Shown piece after piece: positions 32,777-41,953 of a stretch of 64,000 bases of DNA. The translations under genes were made by a program, and so were the position numbers. The notes beneath the pieces are model-generated. The model saw only the letters and a program-made list of their open reading frames with translations. It ran no database searches and had not been told where the DNA came from. This stretch comes from UBA5336 sp964492485. Lineage in GTDB: Bacteria; Pseudomonadota; Alphaproteobacteria; Caulobacterales; Hyphomonadaceae. The first letter of the stretch is position 1. The number at the start of each line of letters is the position of its first letter. The DNA lies in assembly GCA_964492485.1 (NCBI GenBank), contig CAZBKM010000002.1, forward strand, positions 186,001-250,000. The letters run 5' to 3'.

Positions 32777-33418
32777 ATGATCCGATACAGCCTGCTGGGG
32801 GCCGGGCTGGCCCTCCTCGCCTCCTGCGCCACCGAACCCGCGCCGGCACCGGTCGCAGACCCGGTGCCCGCACCCGCGCCGATGTCAGAGGTCGAACGCG
32901 GCCTCGAAACGGCACGCGACCTTGCCGCAGCCGGCAATGAGCAGACCGCGATAGATCGCCTGACGCAGCTTCTGGGCAATCCCGATCTGAGCGCCCGAGA
33001 GACTGCAGACATTCTCTTTGCACGCGCACAATTGCGCCATGGCGCCGGCAATGACCTGTTCGGCGCCATATCCGACCTGGACGAGATGCTGGCCACAGAC
33101 CCCAGCCACCCGGATGCGGAAGCGGCGATCGACTTGCGAGACATGGCGCGCGGCGAGGCGACCTCGCTGAACGGCCGTCTCGAACAGGGCGGCCTGTCGT
33201 CCATGGAGCGGTTCGAGATCCTGTTCCGCCTGGGTCAGCATCAGGACGCTCTGGACACAATGGTCTCCGAGGGGCTGACCCCGGACAATGCGACCCTGAT
33301 CGATTTCTACCAGATGGGATATCTCTGCGAGGGCGCGGAATTCACGGGCCCGACCTATGATGCGATCGAGCCGGACGGCACCGCGCGCACGCTTCAGGTC
33401 TGCGACTTCGGAAAATAG
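32777..33418 (+). CDS. Hypothetical lipoprotein with TPR-like helices
   Basis: 213 residues beginning with a lipoprotein signal peptide (LLGAGLALLASC, lipobox LASC) and a Pro/Ala linker. The rest is helical with TPR-like periodicity (TARDLAAAGNEQTAIDRLTQ, GAISDLDEMLATDPSHPDAE). AGGGAG precedes the ATG. Probably a periplasmic scaffold anchored to the outer membrane; no specific family recognised. Confidence 0.75.
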   Translation: MIRYSLLGAGLALLASCATEPAPAPVADPVPAPAPMSEVERGLETARDLAAAGNEQTAIDRLTQLLGNPDLSARETADILFARAQLRHGAGNDLFGAISDLDEMLATDPSHPDAEAAIDLRDMARGEATSLNGRLEQGGLSSMERFEILFRLGQHQDALDTMVSEGLTPDNATLIDFYQMGYLCEGAEFTGPTYDAIEPDGTARTLQVCDFGK

Positions 33419-33541
33419 TCCGCACCGATCCCGCCGGGGCCCTGCTTCGCGGCAACACCTGTGGCGAACCAGGGCCTTTAACTTGGGCGAACAACATGGT
33501 TTTTAAGGCCGGAGAACGACATACCCTCCGGAGGAAAAGCC

Positions 33542-35287
33542 ATGCCCGCAGACACCGCCCCGACCTGGCCTGCCATGTCCATCGAACAGGCCAACGCCGC
33601 CCTTGCAGCGGAAGGGTCGCCGCTGGCGCTGAGCGACGCGGTCATCAATGGCGTTTCGCTAAAGGTCTATGCCAACGCGCCCGCCACCCTTCGCGACGTG
33701 CTTGTGGCATCCGCCGGGTTCGGCGCGCGCGAGTTCCTCGTCTACAGGGATGAGCGCGTCACCTTCGAGGCGCATCTGCGGGCGGTGCAGCACATGGCCC
33801 GGGCACTCAAGGAGACGTTCGGCGTCGAGAAGGGCGACCGCGTGGCCATCATCATGCGGAACTACCCGCAATGGTCGGTTGCCTTCTGGGCCGCGCTCAT
33901 GGCCGGCGCGATCGCCACGCCCATGAATTCCTGGTGGACGGGCGACGAGCTGGAATTCGGCCTGAAGGATTCCGGTGCGAAGGTCGCCATTGTCGACGGC
34001 CAGATCTTCGAACGGGTCCGCGAACACTGGAAGAACCTTCCCGACCTTGAACACTTCATCATCGCCCGCGACGCCGAGGAGGAACGCCCGGACCCGGAGG
34101 TGCATCCCATGGAGGCATTCATCGGCGAACCGGCCGACTGGGCGAGCCTCGACGACATCGGCCTGCCAGCGGTGGAGCTGACGGCTGAGGACGATGCGAC
34201 GATCATGTATACCTCGGGCACCACGGGTCGCCCGAAGGGTGCGCTCGCAACGCACCGGGCGGTTATCTCCAACATGTTCAACTCGATGACCTGCCAGGCA
34301 CGGATGTTCCTGCGCCGGGGGGAAATGCCGCCGGAGCCGGACCCGAACGAGCAGCGATCGACCCTGCTCGCCATTCCCTTCTTCCATGCCACGGGCGCCT
34401 TCGCGGTGCTTGTCCCCGCCGTGATGCAGGGCAGCAAGATCGTGACCATGTACAAATGGGATGCCGACGAGGCCCTGCCGATCATCGAGAAGGAGCGGAT
34501 CACCGCCGTCGGCGGCGTTCCAGCCATCGCGTGGCAGCTTCTGGAGCATCCCGAACGCGACAAGTACGACCTGTCCTCGATACAGGGCGTTTCCTATGGC
34601 GGGGCTCCGTCCGCACCGGAACTGGTCTCCACGATCAAGAAGCGCTTTCCCGACGCGGTTGCGGGCAATGGCTGGGGCATGACCGAAACCTGTGCCACGG
34701 CCACCCTGAACATCGGCGAGGATTATGTGAACCGTCCTGACAGCGCCGGCGCACCTCCCGGAGCCGTTGAAATCAAGGTGGTCGATCCGGACGGGCAGAC
34801 CCTTGGCCCCAATGAGGTGGGCGAGCTGTGGTGCAAGGGGCCGTCCAACTGCAAGCTGTACTGGAACCGGCCGGAAGCCACCGCCGAAACCTTCAAGGAT
34901 GGCTGGGTCGTGACCGGCGATCTCGCGCGCATCGACGAGGAGGGCTTCCTCTACATCGTCGACCGCGCGAAGGACATGCTGATCCGAGGCGGCGAGAATG
35001 TGTACTGCATCGAGGTGGAAAGCGCCCTCTACGACCACCCCGCCATCATGGATGCGGCCGTCGTGGGCATTCCCCACAAGGTTCTGGGCGAGGAAGTCGG
35101 TGCGGTGGTGCAACTGGCTCCGGGCAAGACCGTGACCGAGGAGGCCCTCAAGCATCATGTCGCGGCGCAACTGGCCGCGTTCAAGGTGCCCAAGGAAATC
35201 CAGTTCCAGACCGAGCCGCTGCCGCGCAACGCCAATGGCAAGATCCTCAAGACCGAGCTGCGCGAACGCTTCACCCCGCGCGAATAG
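33542..35287 (+). CDS. Acyl-CoA synthetase (AMP-dependent ligase)
   Basis: A 581-residue class I adenylate-forming enzyme that would activate a fatty or other carboxylic acid as its CoA thioester. Motifs: P-loop-like IMYTSGTTGRPKGALATH, GWGMTETCATATLN, the hinge and ATP-binding VVTGDLARIDEEGFLYIVDR and the catalytic-lysine region PRNANGKILKTELRERF. CGGAGGAAAAGCC gives a strong ribosome site. Substrate chain length cannot be told. Confidence 0.92.
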   Translation: MPADTAPTWPAMSIEQANAALAAEGSPLALSDAVINGVSLKVYANAPATLRDVLVASAGFGAREFLVYRDERVTFEAHLRAVQHMARALKETFGVEKGDRVAIIMRNYPQWSVAFWAALMAGAIATPMNSWWTGDELEFGLKDSGAKVAIVDGQIFERVREHWKNLPDLEHFIIARDAEEERPDPEVHPMEAFIGEPADWASLDDIGLPAVELTAEDDATIMYTSGTTGRPKGALATHRAVISNMFNSMTCQARMFLRRGEMPPEPDPNEQRSTLLAIPFFHATGAFAVLVPAVMQGSKIVTMYKWDADEALPIIEKERITAVGGVPAIAWQLLEHPERDKYDLSSIQGVSYGGAPSAPELVSTIKKRFPDAVAGNGWGMTETCATATLNIGEDYVNRPDSAGAPPGAVEIKVVDPDGQTLGPNEVGELWCKGPSNCKLYWNRPEATAETFKDGWVVTGDLARIDEEGFLYIVDRAKDMLIRGGENVYCIEVESALYDHPAIMDAAVVGIPHKVLGEEVGAVVQLAPGKTVTEEALKHHVAAQLAAFKVPKEIQFQTEPLPRNANGKILKTELRERFTPRE

Positions 35288-35367
35288 AGTAGTCTCGGGA
35301 CAGGTGGGAACTGCGTCGCGCTGAAAAAGGCTTCAACGCGACACCCGGACGCCGCCGCACAGGACGG

Positions 35368-36291
35368 TCAGCGTCGCGACCCGGGGCCCGCCCCCGTCGG
35401 TGGGCGCGTGTCGGACCCCGGTGGCGTCGCGTCGATCTCGGCCACGAGCCGGGCCAGGCCAGCGTCAAGTCCCACCCGTGGCGCAAGATCCGCAGGTGGG
35501 TCCGCTGCGTCGACCGCCGGTTTGTCGAGTTCCAGCCGGGCAAGTTGGGCGGGCGTCACGGGCAGAGTCAGTCCCAGCCGGGCCGCGAGGCCCACGCCTG
35601 CGCGCACGGGCGCGATGGGCACGGGAAGGACGGGCCGCCGCACGCCGGCGGCGCGTGCCACCGAAGCGACCAACGCACGATGGGACAGGCGGTCGGGGCC
35701 GCCCACGGCCAGCGTCCCAGTGGCCGGCCATGCGCCGGACACGAGCCCGGCGGCAAGGCGGGCAAGATCGTCCACGTGGATCGGCTGCTGGAGGCTGCGA
35801 CCCGATCCGAGCAAGGGGTGAACCGGCAGGCGGCGTAGCCAACGCACCAGGCGCGACAGGTTTCCGTCACCGGCATGGCCATAGATCATGGTCGGCCGCA
35901 GGATGGCCCAGCCCGGCGCGGCCTCCAGCACCTGGGCCTCACCCATGCGAAGGCGGTCATAGACCGGATCGGTGCCCACCACGCCAACATTGTTCGAGGA
36001 GAACACCACACCGCGGGGGACACCGGCTTCCGCCAGCGCGACGGCAGCCGGAGCCGCCAGGGAAAGGATCGGCGTCAGCACGGCCGTGTCGACCTTGCCA
36101 GCGAGCGCGCGCACGCCGGCAAGGTCGGTGACATCAAGTCGGGAAAGCTCGACACCCGCCTGCTCGAGCACGGTGTCGAGGGCAGGTCTCGGCGTGCGCC
36201 GGGTGGCCAGAACCGGTGTGCCGCGCCTGGCCAGATCCAGGGCGATCCGCGCCCCAAGCACCTGTCCGGCGCCACAGACGAGGCAGGTCAC
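35368..36291 (-). CDS. NAD(P)-dependent epimerase/dehydratase-like SDR protein
   Basis: 307 residues, GTG start. The N-terminal Rossmann motif is LVCGAGQVLGARIALDLARRG, with an extended-SDR substrate part (RPTMIYGHAGDGNLSRLVRWLR, PIHVDDLARLAAGLV). The usual YxxxK active-site pair is not clear (VYDRLRMGEAQVLE), so it is probably an atypical SDR. It is the last gene after ilvC, 21 nt downstream, on the same strand. Confidence 0.75.
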   Translation of the reverse strand: MTCLVCGAGQVLGARIALDLARRGTPVLATRRTPRPALDTVLEQAGVELSRLDVTDLAGVRALAGKVDTAVLTPILSLAAPAAVALAEAGVPRGVVFSSNNVGVVGTDPVYDRLRMGEAQVLEAAPGWAILRPTMIYGHAGDGNLSRLVRWLRRLPVHPLLGSGRSLQQPIHVDDLARLAAGLVSGAWPATGTLAVGGPDRLSHRALVASVARAAGVRRPVLPVPIAPVRAGVGLAARLGLTLPVTPAQLARLELDKPAVDAADPPADLAPRVGLDAGLARLVAEIDATPPGSDTRPPTGAGPGSRR

Positions 36292-36312
36292 CGCGCGCTC
36301 GCCTGACCGGGC

Positions 36313-37332
36313 CTAGTTCCGGGACTTGTCGACCAGCCGGTCGTTCTGCGCCCAGTGCATCATGCCGCGCAGCTTTTCCCCGACCGTCTCGATGTCATGG
36401 CTGCTCATCCGGGCCCGCATGGCATGGAAGCTCGGCGCGCCGGCCTGGTTCTCAAGCACCCAGTTCCTGGCAAAGGCTCCGGACTGGATGTCTTCCAGGA
36501 CGTCCTTCATCGCTTGGCGCGCCTGGTCGGAGATGACCCGTGGCCCGGACACATACTCTCCATATTCCGCCGTGTTGGAGATGGAGTAGTTCATGTTCGC
36601 GATGCCGCCCTCATAGATCAGGTCGACGATCAGCTTCACCTCGTGCAGGCATTCGAAATAGGCCATCTCCGGCGCGTAGCCGGCCTCCACCAGCGTCTCG
36701 TAGCCGGCCTTGATCAGTTCGACGACACCCCCGCAGAGGACCGCCTGCTCCCCGAACAGATCGGTCTCGGTCTCCTCGCGGAAGGACGTCTCTATCACGC
36801 CGGCGCGGGTATTGCCGATGGCCTTGGAATAGGACAACGCCACGTCCTTTGCCGTTCCCGTGGCGTCCTGATGGATCGCCACGAGCCCCGGCAGGCCGAA
36901 CCCGCGCTGATACTGGTCACGCAGGGTGTGGCCCGGTCCCTTGGGCGCCGAAAGGGACACGTCGACACCGGGCCGGGGACGGATCAGATTGTAATGCACG
37001 TTGAAGCCGTGGCCGAACATGATGTGCTGGCCGTCGCGCACATGGGGCTCGATCTCGTTGGCCCAGAGCACCGCCTGCTTTTCGTCCGGCACAAGGATCA
37101 TCAGCACGTCGGCCCAACGGGCACACTCCGACGGGGTCATGACGCTCAGGCCCTGGGCCTCGGCCTTCGGGCGCGAGCCGGAGCCCTCCTGCAGACCGAC
37201 GCGCACCTCAGAGACCCCGCTGTCGCGCAGATTCAGGATATGGGCATGGCCCTGGCTGCCATAGCCGACGACCGCGACCTTCTTCGCCTGGATCAGGCCA
37301 AGGTCGGCGTCGTTGTCGTAATAGATGTTCAT
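36313..37332 (-). CDS. ilvC: Ketol-acid reductoisomerase
   Basis: Second step of valine/isoleucine synthesis: isomerises and reduces acetolactate using NADPH and Mg2+. The 339-residue class I enzyme shows KVAVVGYGSQGHAHILNLRD, HGFNVHYNLIRP, APKGPGHTLRDQYQRGFG, the metal-binding ETETDLFGEQAVLCGG and the acidic KLIVDLIYEGGIANMNYSIS. It follows ilvN by 55 nt. Confidence 0.97.
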   Translation of the reverse strand: MNIYYDNDADLGLIQAKKVAVVGYGSQGHAHILNLRDSGVSEVRVGLQEGSGSRPKAEAQGLSVMTPSECARWADVLMILVPDEKQAVLWANEIEPHVRDGQHIMFGHGFNVHYNLIRPRPGVDVSLSAPKGPGHTLRDQYQRGFGLPGLVAIHQDATGTAKDVALSYSKAIGNTRAGVIETSFREETETDLFGEQAVLCGGVVELIKAGYETLVEAGYAPEMAYFECLHEVKLIVDLIYEGGIANMNYSISNTAEYGEYVSGPRVISDQARQAMKDVLEDIQSGAFARNWVLENQAGAPSFHAMRARMSSHDIETVGEKLRGMMHWAQNDRLVDKSRN

Positions 37333-37387
37333 GGAAACTGCTCCGTCTACTGATGTCTTGCCTTGCCTGGCGCCCGGACTGGACGCG

Positions 37388-37939
37388 TTATCCCTTCTGC
37401 TTGCCGCGCCGAATCGACAGCACGCCCGTGCGCGAGACCTCGACGAGGCCGAGCGGCTTCATCAGCTCGATGAACTGGTCGATCTTCTCGCTTGACCCTG
37501 TCAGCTCGAACACGAAGCTTTCGTTCGTGGTGTCGATCACATGCGCGCGGAAGATGCCGCCGATGCGCAGCGATTCCACACGCTTGTCGCCCGTTCCGGC
37601 CACCTTGACCAGAGCCAGCTCCCGTTCGATCCCGTCGCGCGACTTGGTGATATCGATCACGCGGCCCACCGGCACCAGCCGCAGGAGCTGGGCCTCGATC
37701 TGTTCCAGCGTGTGCGGGGTTCCCGAGGTGACGATGGTGATCCGGGAGCGATGGCGGGACGCGTCGACCTCGGCAACGGTCAGGCTTTCGATATTGTAGC
37801 CGCGCGCGGAGAACAGGCCCACCACCCGGGCGAGAACGCCCGGCTCGTTGTCGACCATGACCGCCAGTGTCCGGCGTTCCATGGCCCCCTGCTCCTGCGA
37901 CATGTCGTAGGCCGATGCCGGCTCCTCGCCACTGCTCAT
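37388..37939 (-). CDS. ilvN: Acetolactate synthase small (regulatory) subunit
   Basis: 183 residues with an N-terminal ACT domain (TLAVMVDNEPGVLARVVGLF, ARGYNIESLTV) that binds valine and gives feedback inhibition, then the second ferredoxin-like domain. Also called ilvH. It overlaps the unknown 246-residue gene by 4 nt. Confidence 0.96.
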   Translation of the reverse strand: MSSGEEPASAYDMSQEQGAMERRTLAVMVDNEPGVLARVVGLFSARGYNIESLTVAEVDASRHRSRITIVTSGTPHTLEQIEAQLLRLVPVGRVIDITKSRDGIERELALVKVAGTGDKRVESLRIGGIFRAHVIDTTNESFVFELTGSSEKIDQFIELMKPLGLVEVSRTGVLSIRRGKQKG

Positions 37940-38676
37940 CCGTGTGCTCCACTCTGGGGTCCATGGGCGCGGAGCATGGCTTTTCGCTCTGCCGCGCCGA
38001 TCATTGCCGTCCAGCCCTCATCCTCGGCCTCGCCGAGCAGGCCGGGACGGCGAACATCCAGCCTCACGCCCAGGCGCCCCGCCTGGCGCAGGGCCTCCTC
38101 GCGCAGATGGGTCCTCTGGCTGGCATAACGGCCGATCACGGCCTCGAGCCGGCGCGGATCGAGATGCGCCTGCAGTTCCGAAACGAGCAGCCGGCGGCAG
38201 TCCACCAGGTATGCCGCGCTGTCGGCCATCCGGGCGGCCGGGCGGTCCAGAAGGCGCACTTCGTGGTAGGCATAAATCAGCGCGTCGAGGATCGGTGGCC
38301 GCCGACCGCGGAAGGCCGCCGTCTTGTCCGTACCATGGTCGTCAGGGTCGACATTCGGGAAGAACAGCCGCCCTTCGTCCACCAGAGCCGACAATCGGGC
38401 AGCCAGGCTGCTGCGGCGTTCGGCCTGTTCGTGAGCCATCAGATGGCTTGCCTGCGCCAGGGCGACCGCCTCGCAAAGGGCGTCGATCGCCCGGCGCCCC
38501 CAGTCGACGCTGGCCGCGTCCACCTGCTGGCGCAGCGTTTCCGACTGCAGCCGGCGCTGGCGCCGGGTCTCTCTCCAGGCCAAGCCGGCCGCGATCGTCG
38601 CCATGACGGCGGAGCCAAGTGACACGGCGAGTTCGCCATGGTTCGCCCACCAGTCCAGCAATGCGCTCGTATCCAT
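37936..38676 (-). CDS. Hypothetical membrane-anchored protein between ilvB and ilvN (246 aa)
   Basis: Not recognised. An N-terminal hydrophobic helix (HGELAVSLGSAVMATIAAGLAW) is followed by a charged helical stretch (RETRRQRRLQSETLRQQVDA) and an all-helical cytoplasmic-looking domain (LDALIYAYHEVRLLDRPAARM, RRLEAVIGRYASQRTHLREE). The ATG at 38676 is preferred over 38763 because GGAGGGGGAAGAGG precedes it. Its stop overlaps the ilvN start (ATGA), so translation is coupled to ilvN. Its presence inside an ilv operon is unusual. Confidence 0.75.
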   Translation of the reverse strand: MDTSALLDWWANHGELAVSLGSAVMATIAAGLAWRETRRQRRLQSETLRQQVDAASVDWGRRAIDALCEAVALAQASHLMAHEQAERRSSLAARLSALVDEGRLFFPNVDPDDHGTDKTAAFRGRRPPILDALIYAYHEVRLLDRPAARMADSAAYLVDCRRLLVSELQAHLDPRRLEAVIGRYASQRTHLREEALRQAGRLGVRLDVRRPGLLGEAEDEGWTAMIGAAERKAMLRAHGPQSGAHG

Positions 38677-38781
38677 CCTCTTCCCCCTCCGCAACCGCGC
38701 CGGTCTTTTGCCACGGGCCCGCTGGACCAGGCAATCGGATTGGGCGGCAGCGGCCCCGGCCATGGCGGCTTGTGGTGCGGC

Positions 38782-39015
38782 TCAGGCGTCGATCCGGTGG
38801 CCATGCCGGGCCACCAGGCGAAGCGTGGGCGACGGGTCGGCTACGTCCGTGCGAGCGTCAGACGCTTGAGCGCGTCCCCGCAGGTCGGCGGCAAAGCCCA
38901 GCCCCTCATCGGAGGCGGACCGGACCGGGCGCCCTCCGAGCGTGAGGCCCCCCATCGGCGGCGGCGCAGCGTGGATCATCCGGCAAGGACGGGATTTCTT
39001 GATCGTTTCGCTCAT
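38782..39015 (-). CDS. Small hypothetical protein between ilvB and ilvN (77 aa)
   Basis: Starts at the ATG sharing one base with the ilvB stop (TGATG): MSETIKKSRPCRMIHAAPPP, ending LRLVARHGHRID plus Ala. Third codon positions are G/C-rich as in real genes here. No domain recognised. It could be a genuine small protein or a chance open frame coupled to ilvB. Confidence 0.45.
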   Translation of the reverse strand: MSETIKKSRPCRMIHAAPPPMGGLTLGGRPVRSASDEGLGFAADLRGRAQASDARTDVADPSPTLRLVARHGHRIDA

Positions 39016-40796
39016 CAGACCAGCCTCTTTCCGGCATCGCCAATCTCGTCGCCCGTGATCTCGCCCAGGATCATCTCGTTATGCGCCGCCCCGGACGGGA
39101 TCATCGGCAGACAATTCTCCTCCCGTGTCACGCGGCAGTCGAACAACACCGGCTTCGGCACATCGATCATTTCGCGGATCCGGTCGTCCAGCTCGGCGGG
39201 ATCGTCGCAGCGGATGCCATGGCAGCCGAAGGCCTCCGCCATCTTCACGAAATCGGGTAGCGCTGCCGAATAGGAATGGGCATAGCGCTCCCCGTGCAGC
39301 AATTCCTGCCACTGGCGGACCATGCCCATCCACTCATTGTTCAGAATGAAGATCTTGATCGGCAAGTCGTGCTGCACGGCCGCCGACATCTCCTGCATGG
39401 TCATCTGCACGCTCGCCTCGCCGGCGATGTCGATCACCAGGGCGTCAGGATGCGCGGCCTGGATGCCAAGGGCGGCGGGCAGGCCATAGCCCATTGTGCC
39501 CAGCCCGCCAGACGTCATCCAGCGGTTCGGCTCCTGGAAGTGGTAGAACTGTGCCGCCCACATCTGGTGCTGGCCAACTTCGGTCGAAATGTAGGTGTCG
39601 TGGTCCTTGGTCAGCTCGTAGAGCCGCTCCACGGCATATTGCGGCTTTATGACCCTGGCATCGGGTGTGTAGGCGAAACACTTGCGCGCGCGCCAGCCGT
39701 CAATCTCCGCCTTCCAAGGGGACAGATCCTGGGGGCGCGCCTTGCGCCGGCGCCACCCCATCAACAGGGCGTTCAGGGCTTCGGCGCAGTCGGCCAGGAT
39801 CGGCACGTCGACGCGCACCGTCTTGTTTATGGAAGACGGGTCGATGTCGATGTGGATCTTCTTGGAGCCCGGCGAAAAGGCGTCGATCCGCCCGGTCACC
39901 CGGTCATCGAACCGCGCCCCGACACAGATCATGAGATCGCAGTCGTGCATGGCGTTGTTCGCTTCATACGAACCGTGCATGCCCAGCATGCCGAGCCAAT
40001 CCGGATGACGGGCCGGGAAGGCCCCCAGACCCATCAGGGTCGAGGTGACGGGAATACCCGTCTCCGCCTGGAACGTGCGCAGGAGGTCAGACGCCCGGGG
40101 GCCGGAATTGATCACACCCCCGCCCGTATAGAGTACGGGCCGGCGGGCATGCATGATCAGATCGAGCGCCTCCTCGATCCGGTCCTGGTTCGGGGTCGTG
40201 TGGGGACGGTAGGTCGCACGGCTCACCGAACCCGGATCGCAATAGGGGCCCGTGGCAAACTGCACGTCCTTGGGAATGTCGACCACGACGGGCCCGGGCC
40301 GCCCCGTGGTCGCGACGTGAAACGCCTCGTGCAGCACGCGGGCCAGATCGTTGACGTCGGTGACCAGATAATTGTGCTTGGCGCAGCATCGCGTGATGCC
40401 GACTGTGTCGCACTCCTGAAACGCATCGGTGCCGATGAGGTGGGTTGGAACCTGGCCGGTGATGACCACCATCGGGATGGAGTCCATCATCGCGTCGGTG
40501 ATCGGCGTGACCATGTTGGTCGCGCCGGGACCTGACGTCACCAGCGCCACGCCCGGTCTTCCCGTGGAGCGCGCATAGCCCTCCGCCGCGTGGCCTGCAC
40601 CCTGCTCGTGGCGCACCAGGACGTGGCGGATGGCCGGTTCGTTGAACAGGGCATCATAGATCGGCAGCACCGCTCCGCCCGGATAGCCGAACATGACCTC
40701 TACGCCCTGCGCCTTGAGCGCGGTAATGACGATCTCGGCGCCGGTCATTGTCAGCGAGGCGGATTTGGCGGTCTGTGGCTCGGTCAGGGTCTTCAT
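39015..40796 (-). CDS. ilvB: Acetolactate synthase large (catalytic) subunit
   Basis: ThDP-, FAD- and Mg-dependent synthesis of acetolactate/acetohydroxybutyrate. 593 residues from the ATG at 40796, which is chosen because GGAAG precedes it and because the upstream extension runs through the attenuator. Motifs: MFGYPGGAVLPIYDALF, RHEQGAGHAAEGYARSTG (catalytic Glu), and the ThDP site IAGEASVQMTMQEMSAAV with ILNNEWMGMVRQWQELLH; the GEA variant in place of GDG/GDA is one I recall from other alphaproteobacterial enzymes. Confidence 0.96.
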   Translation of the reverse strand: MKTLTEPQTAKSASLTMTGAEIVITALKAQGVEVMFGYPGGAVLPIYDALFNEPAIRHVLVRHEQGAGHAAEGYARSTGRPGVALVTSGPGATNMVTPITDAMMDSIPMVVITGQVPTHLIGTDAFQECDTVGITRCCAKHNYLVTDVNDLARVLHEAFHVATTGRPGPVVVDIPKDVQFATGPYCDPGSVSRATYRPHTTPNQDRIEEALDLIMHARRPVLYTGGGVINSGPRASDLLRTFQAETGIPVTSTLMGLGAFPARHPDWLGMLGMHGSYEANNAMHDCDLMICVGARFDDRVTGRIDAFSPGSKKIHIDIDPSSINKTVRVDVPILADCAEALNALLMGWRRRKARPQDLSPWKAEIDGWRARKCFAYTPDARVIKPQYAVERLYELTKDHDTYISTEVGQHQMWAAQFYHFQEPNRWMTSGGLGTMGYGLPAALGIQAAHPDALVIDIAGEASVQMTMQEMSAAVQHDLPIKIFILNNEWMGMVRQWQELLHGERYAHSYSAALPDFVKMAEAFGCHGIRCDDPAELDDRIREMIDVPKPVLFDCRVTREENCLPMIPSGAAHNEMILGEITGDEIGDAGKRLV

Positions 40797-40824
40797 CGGT
40801 CTTCCAGAGGTTGGATCCTTGCGG

Positions 40825-40855
40825 AAAGAAAAAGGGGCCTCGATCGAGACCCCTT
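40825..40855 (-). terminator. Attenuator terminator ahead of ilvB
   Basis: On the minus strand AAGGGGTCTCGA pairs with TCGAGGCCCCTT (40832-40855, 12 positions with one G-T), followed immediately by a T-rich run TTTCTTT. It lies between the leader peptide and ilvB. A separate upstream hairpin AACTGGC...GCCAGTT (about 40871-40892) could be the pause structure. Confidence 0.85.
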
Positions 40856-40889
40856 CGTGCACGCACCCGCAACTGGCGCTGTTGGCCAG

Positions 40890-40928
40890 TTACGGATGCC
40901 GTATAACGAGTACGCCTTTGGTATGCAT
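40890..40928 (-). CDS. ilvB leader (attenuation) peptide
   Basis: A 12-residue open frame, MHTKGVLVIRHP, with four consecutive branched-chain codons (Val-Leu-Val-Ile) and a GAGAGGA site 9 nt upstream. Ribosome stalling at these codons when charged tRNAs are scarce would block the downstream terminator, as in classical ilv attenuation. The product itself is not expected to have another role. Confidence 0.85.
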   Translation of the reverse strand: MHTKGVLVIRHP

Positions 40929-40965
40929 GGACGTTTCCTCTCCCGCTCTCCGGGGAATAACCTTT

Positions 40966-41901
40966 CTATTCCGCCCGGTCAATCTCCTTGTAGAGGGCAT
41001 AAATTACCTTCTTGCGCGCGGACGGCTCGAGACTGGGCAGTCGCGGCCAGAAGGGAAATTGCCGGCCGATCCACGTGAACTGGCGCTTGGCGTAGCGCCT
41101 TGTGTCCCGCTTGGCCTCCTCGGCGGCGGCTTCCGCATCTATCTCGCCACGGACATAGGCCGCCAGGGCCGGCAGTCCATGCGCCTTCATCGCCGGGAGT
41201 TCCGGGTCGAGCGCCCGGTCCAGCAGGGCGCGGGCCTCCTCCATGGCCCCCTGCATCATCATGCCGTCGAAACGCCGGTCGATCCGCGCATAGAGCCTTG
41301 GGCGCGGCGGCGTCAGCGCGATCCCCATCCATTGGCCCTCAGCCAGCACGGGCGGCGTACGGGCACCCTGGAAATCGCTCAGCGTCCGCCCGGTCGCCAG
41401 CCAGACCTCGAGCGCCCGCGACAGCCGCTGTCGATCACCGGCGCCGAGGCGCGCAGCCGTCTCCGGATCTTGAGCTTCCACACGGGTGCGCAGCCCCTCG
41501 ATCCCCTCGCGCGCCAGAATGGCACGCACCTGCGCGCGAATGTCCTCGGGAACCGGCGGGATTTCGCTCAGACCCTGGACCAGGGCCAGAAGATACAATC
41601 CGGTTCCCCCGACCACGATCGGCACGCGTCCGCGCGCCTGGACAGCACGAATCGCGTCCCGCGCGTCGTTCAGCCAGGCTCCGGTGGAGTAGCGCCGCGC
41701 CGCATCCACATGCCCGAAGAGATGGTGCGGCACCTCCTCCATCTCCGCTGGGGCCGGGCGGGCGGACAGGATCTGCAGATCGCGATAGACCTGCATCGAG
41801 TCGGCGTTGATCACCTCTCCGTCGAGCCCCCGGGCGAGCGCGATGGCCAGTGCACTCTTGCCGCTTGCGGTCGGGCCGTGAATGAGAAGCGCAGGGCGCA
41901 T
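40966..41901 (-). CDS. miaA: tRNA dimethylallyltransferase
   Basis: Adds an isopentenyl group to A37 of tRNAs reading UNN codons. The 311-residue product has the P-loop IHGPTASGKSALAIALARGL, EVINADSMQVYRDLQ, VVGGTGLYLLALVQGL and RRYAKRQFTWIGRQF. It is divergent from serB with a 52-nt gap, and upstream of the ilvB leader on the same strand. Confidence 0.96.
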   Translation of the reverse strand: MRPALLIHGPTASGKSALAIALARGLDGEVINADSMQVYRDLQILSARPAPAEMEEVPHHLFGHVDAARRYSTGAWLNDARDAIRAVQARGRVPIVVGGTGLYLLALVQGLSEIPPVPEDIRAQVRAILAREGIEGLRTRVEAQDPETAARLGAGDRQRLSRALEVWLATGRTLSDFQGARTPPVLAEGQWMGIALTPPRPRLYARIDRRFDGMMMQGAMEEARALLDRALDPELPAMKAHGLPALAAYVRGEIDAEAAAEEAKRDTRRYAKRQFTWIGRQFPFWPRLPSLEPSARKKVIYALYKEIDRAE

Positions 41902-41953
41902 GAACCTGTGTTAGACGCTGTTTCGCCAACTGAAAAGCCAGGACACCGAGCCC

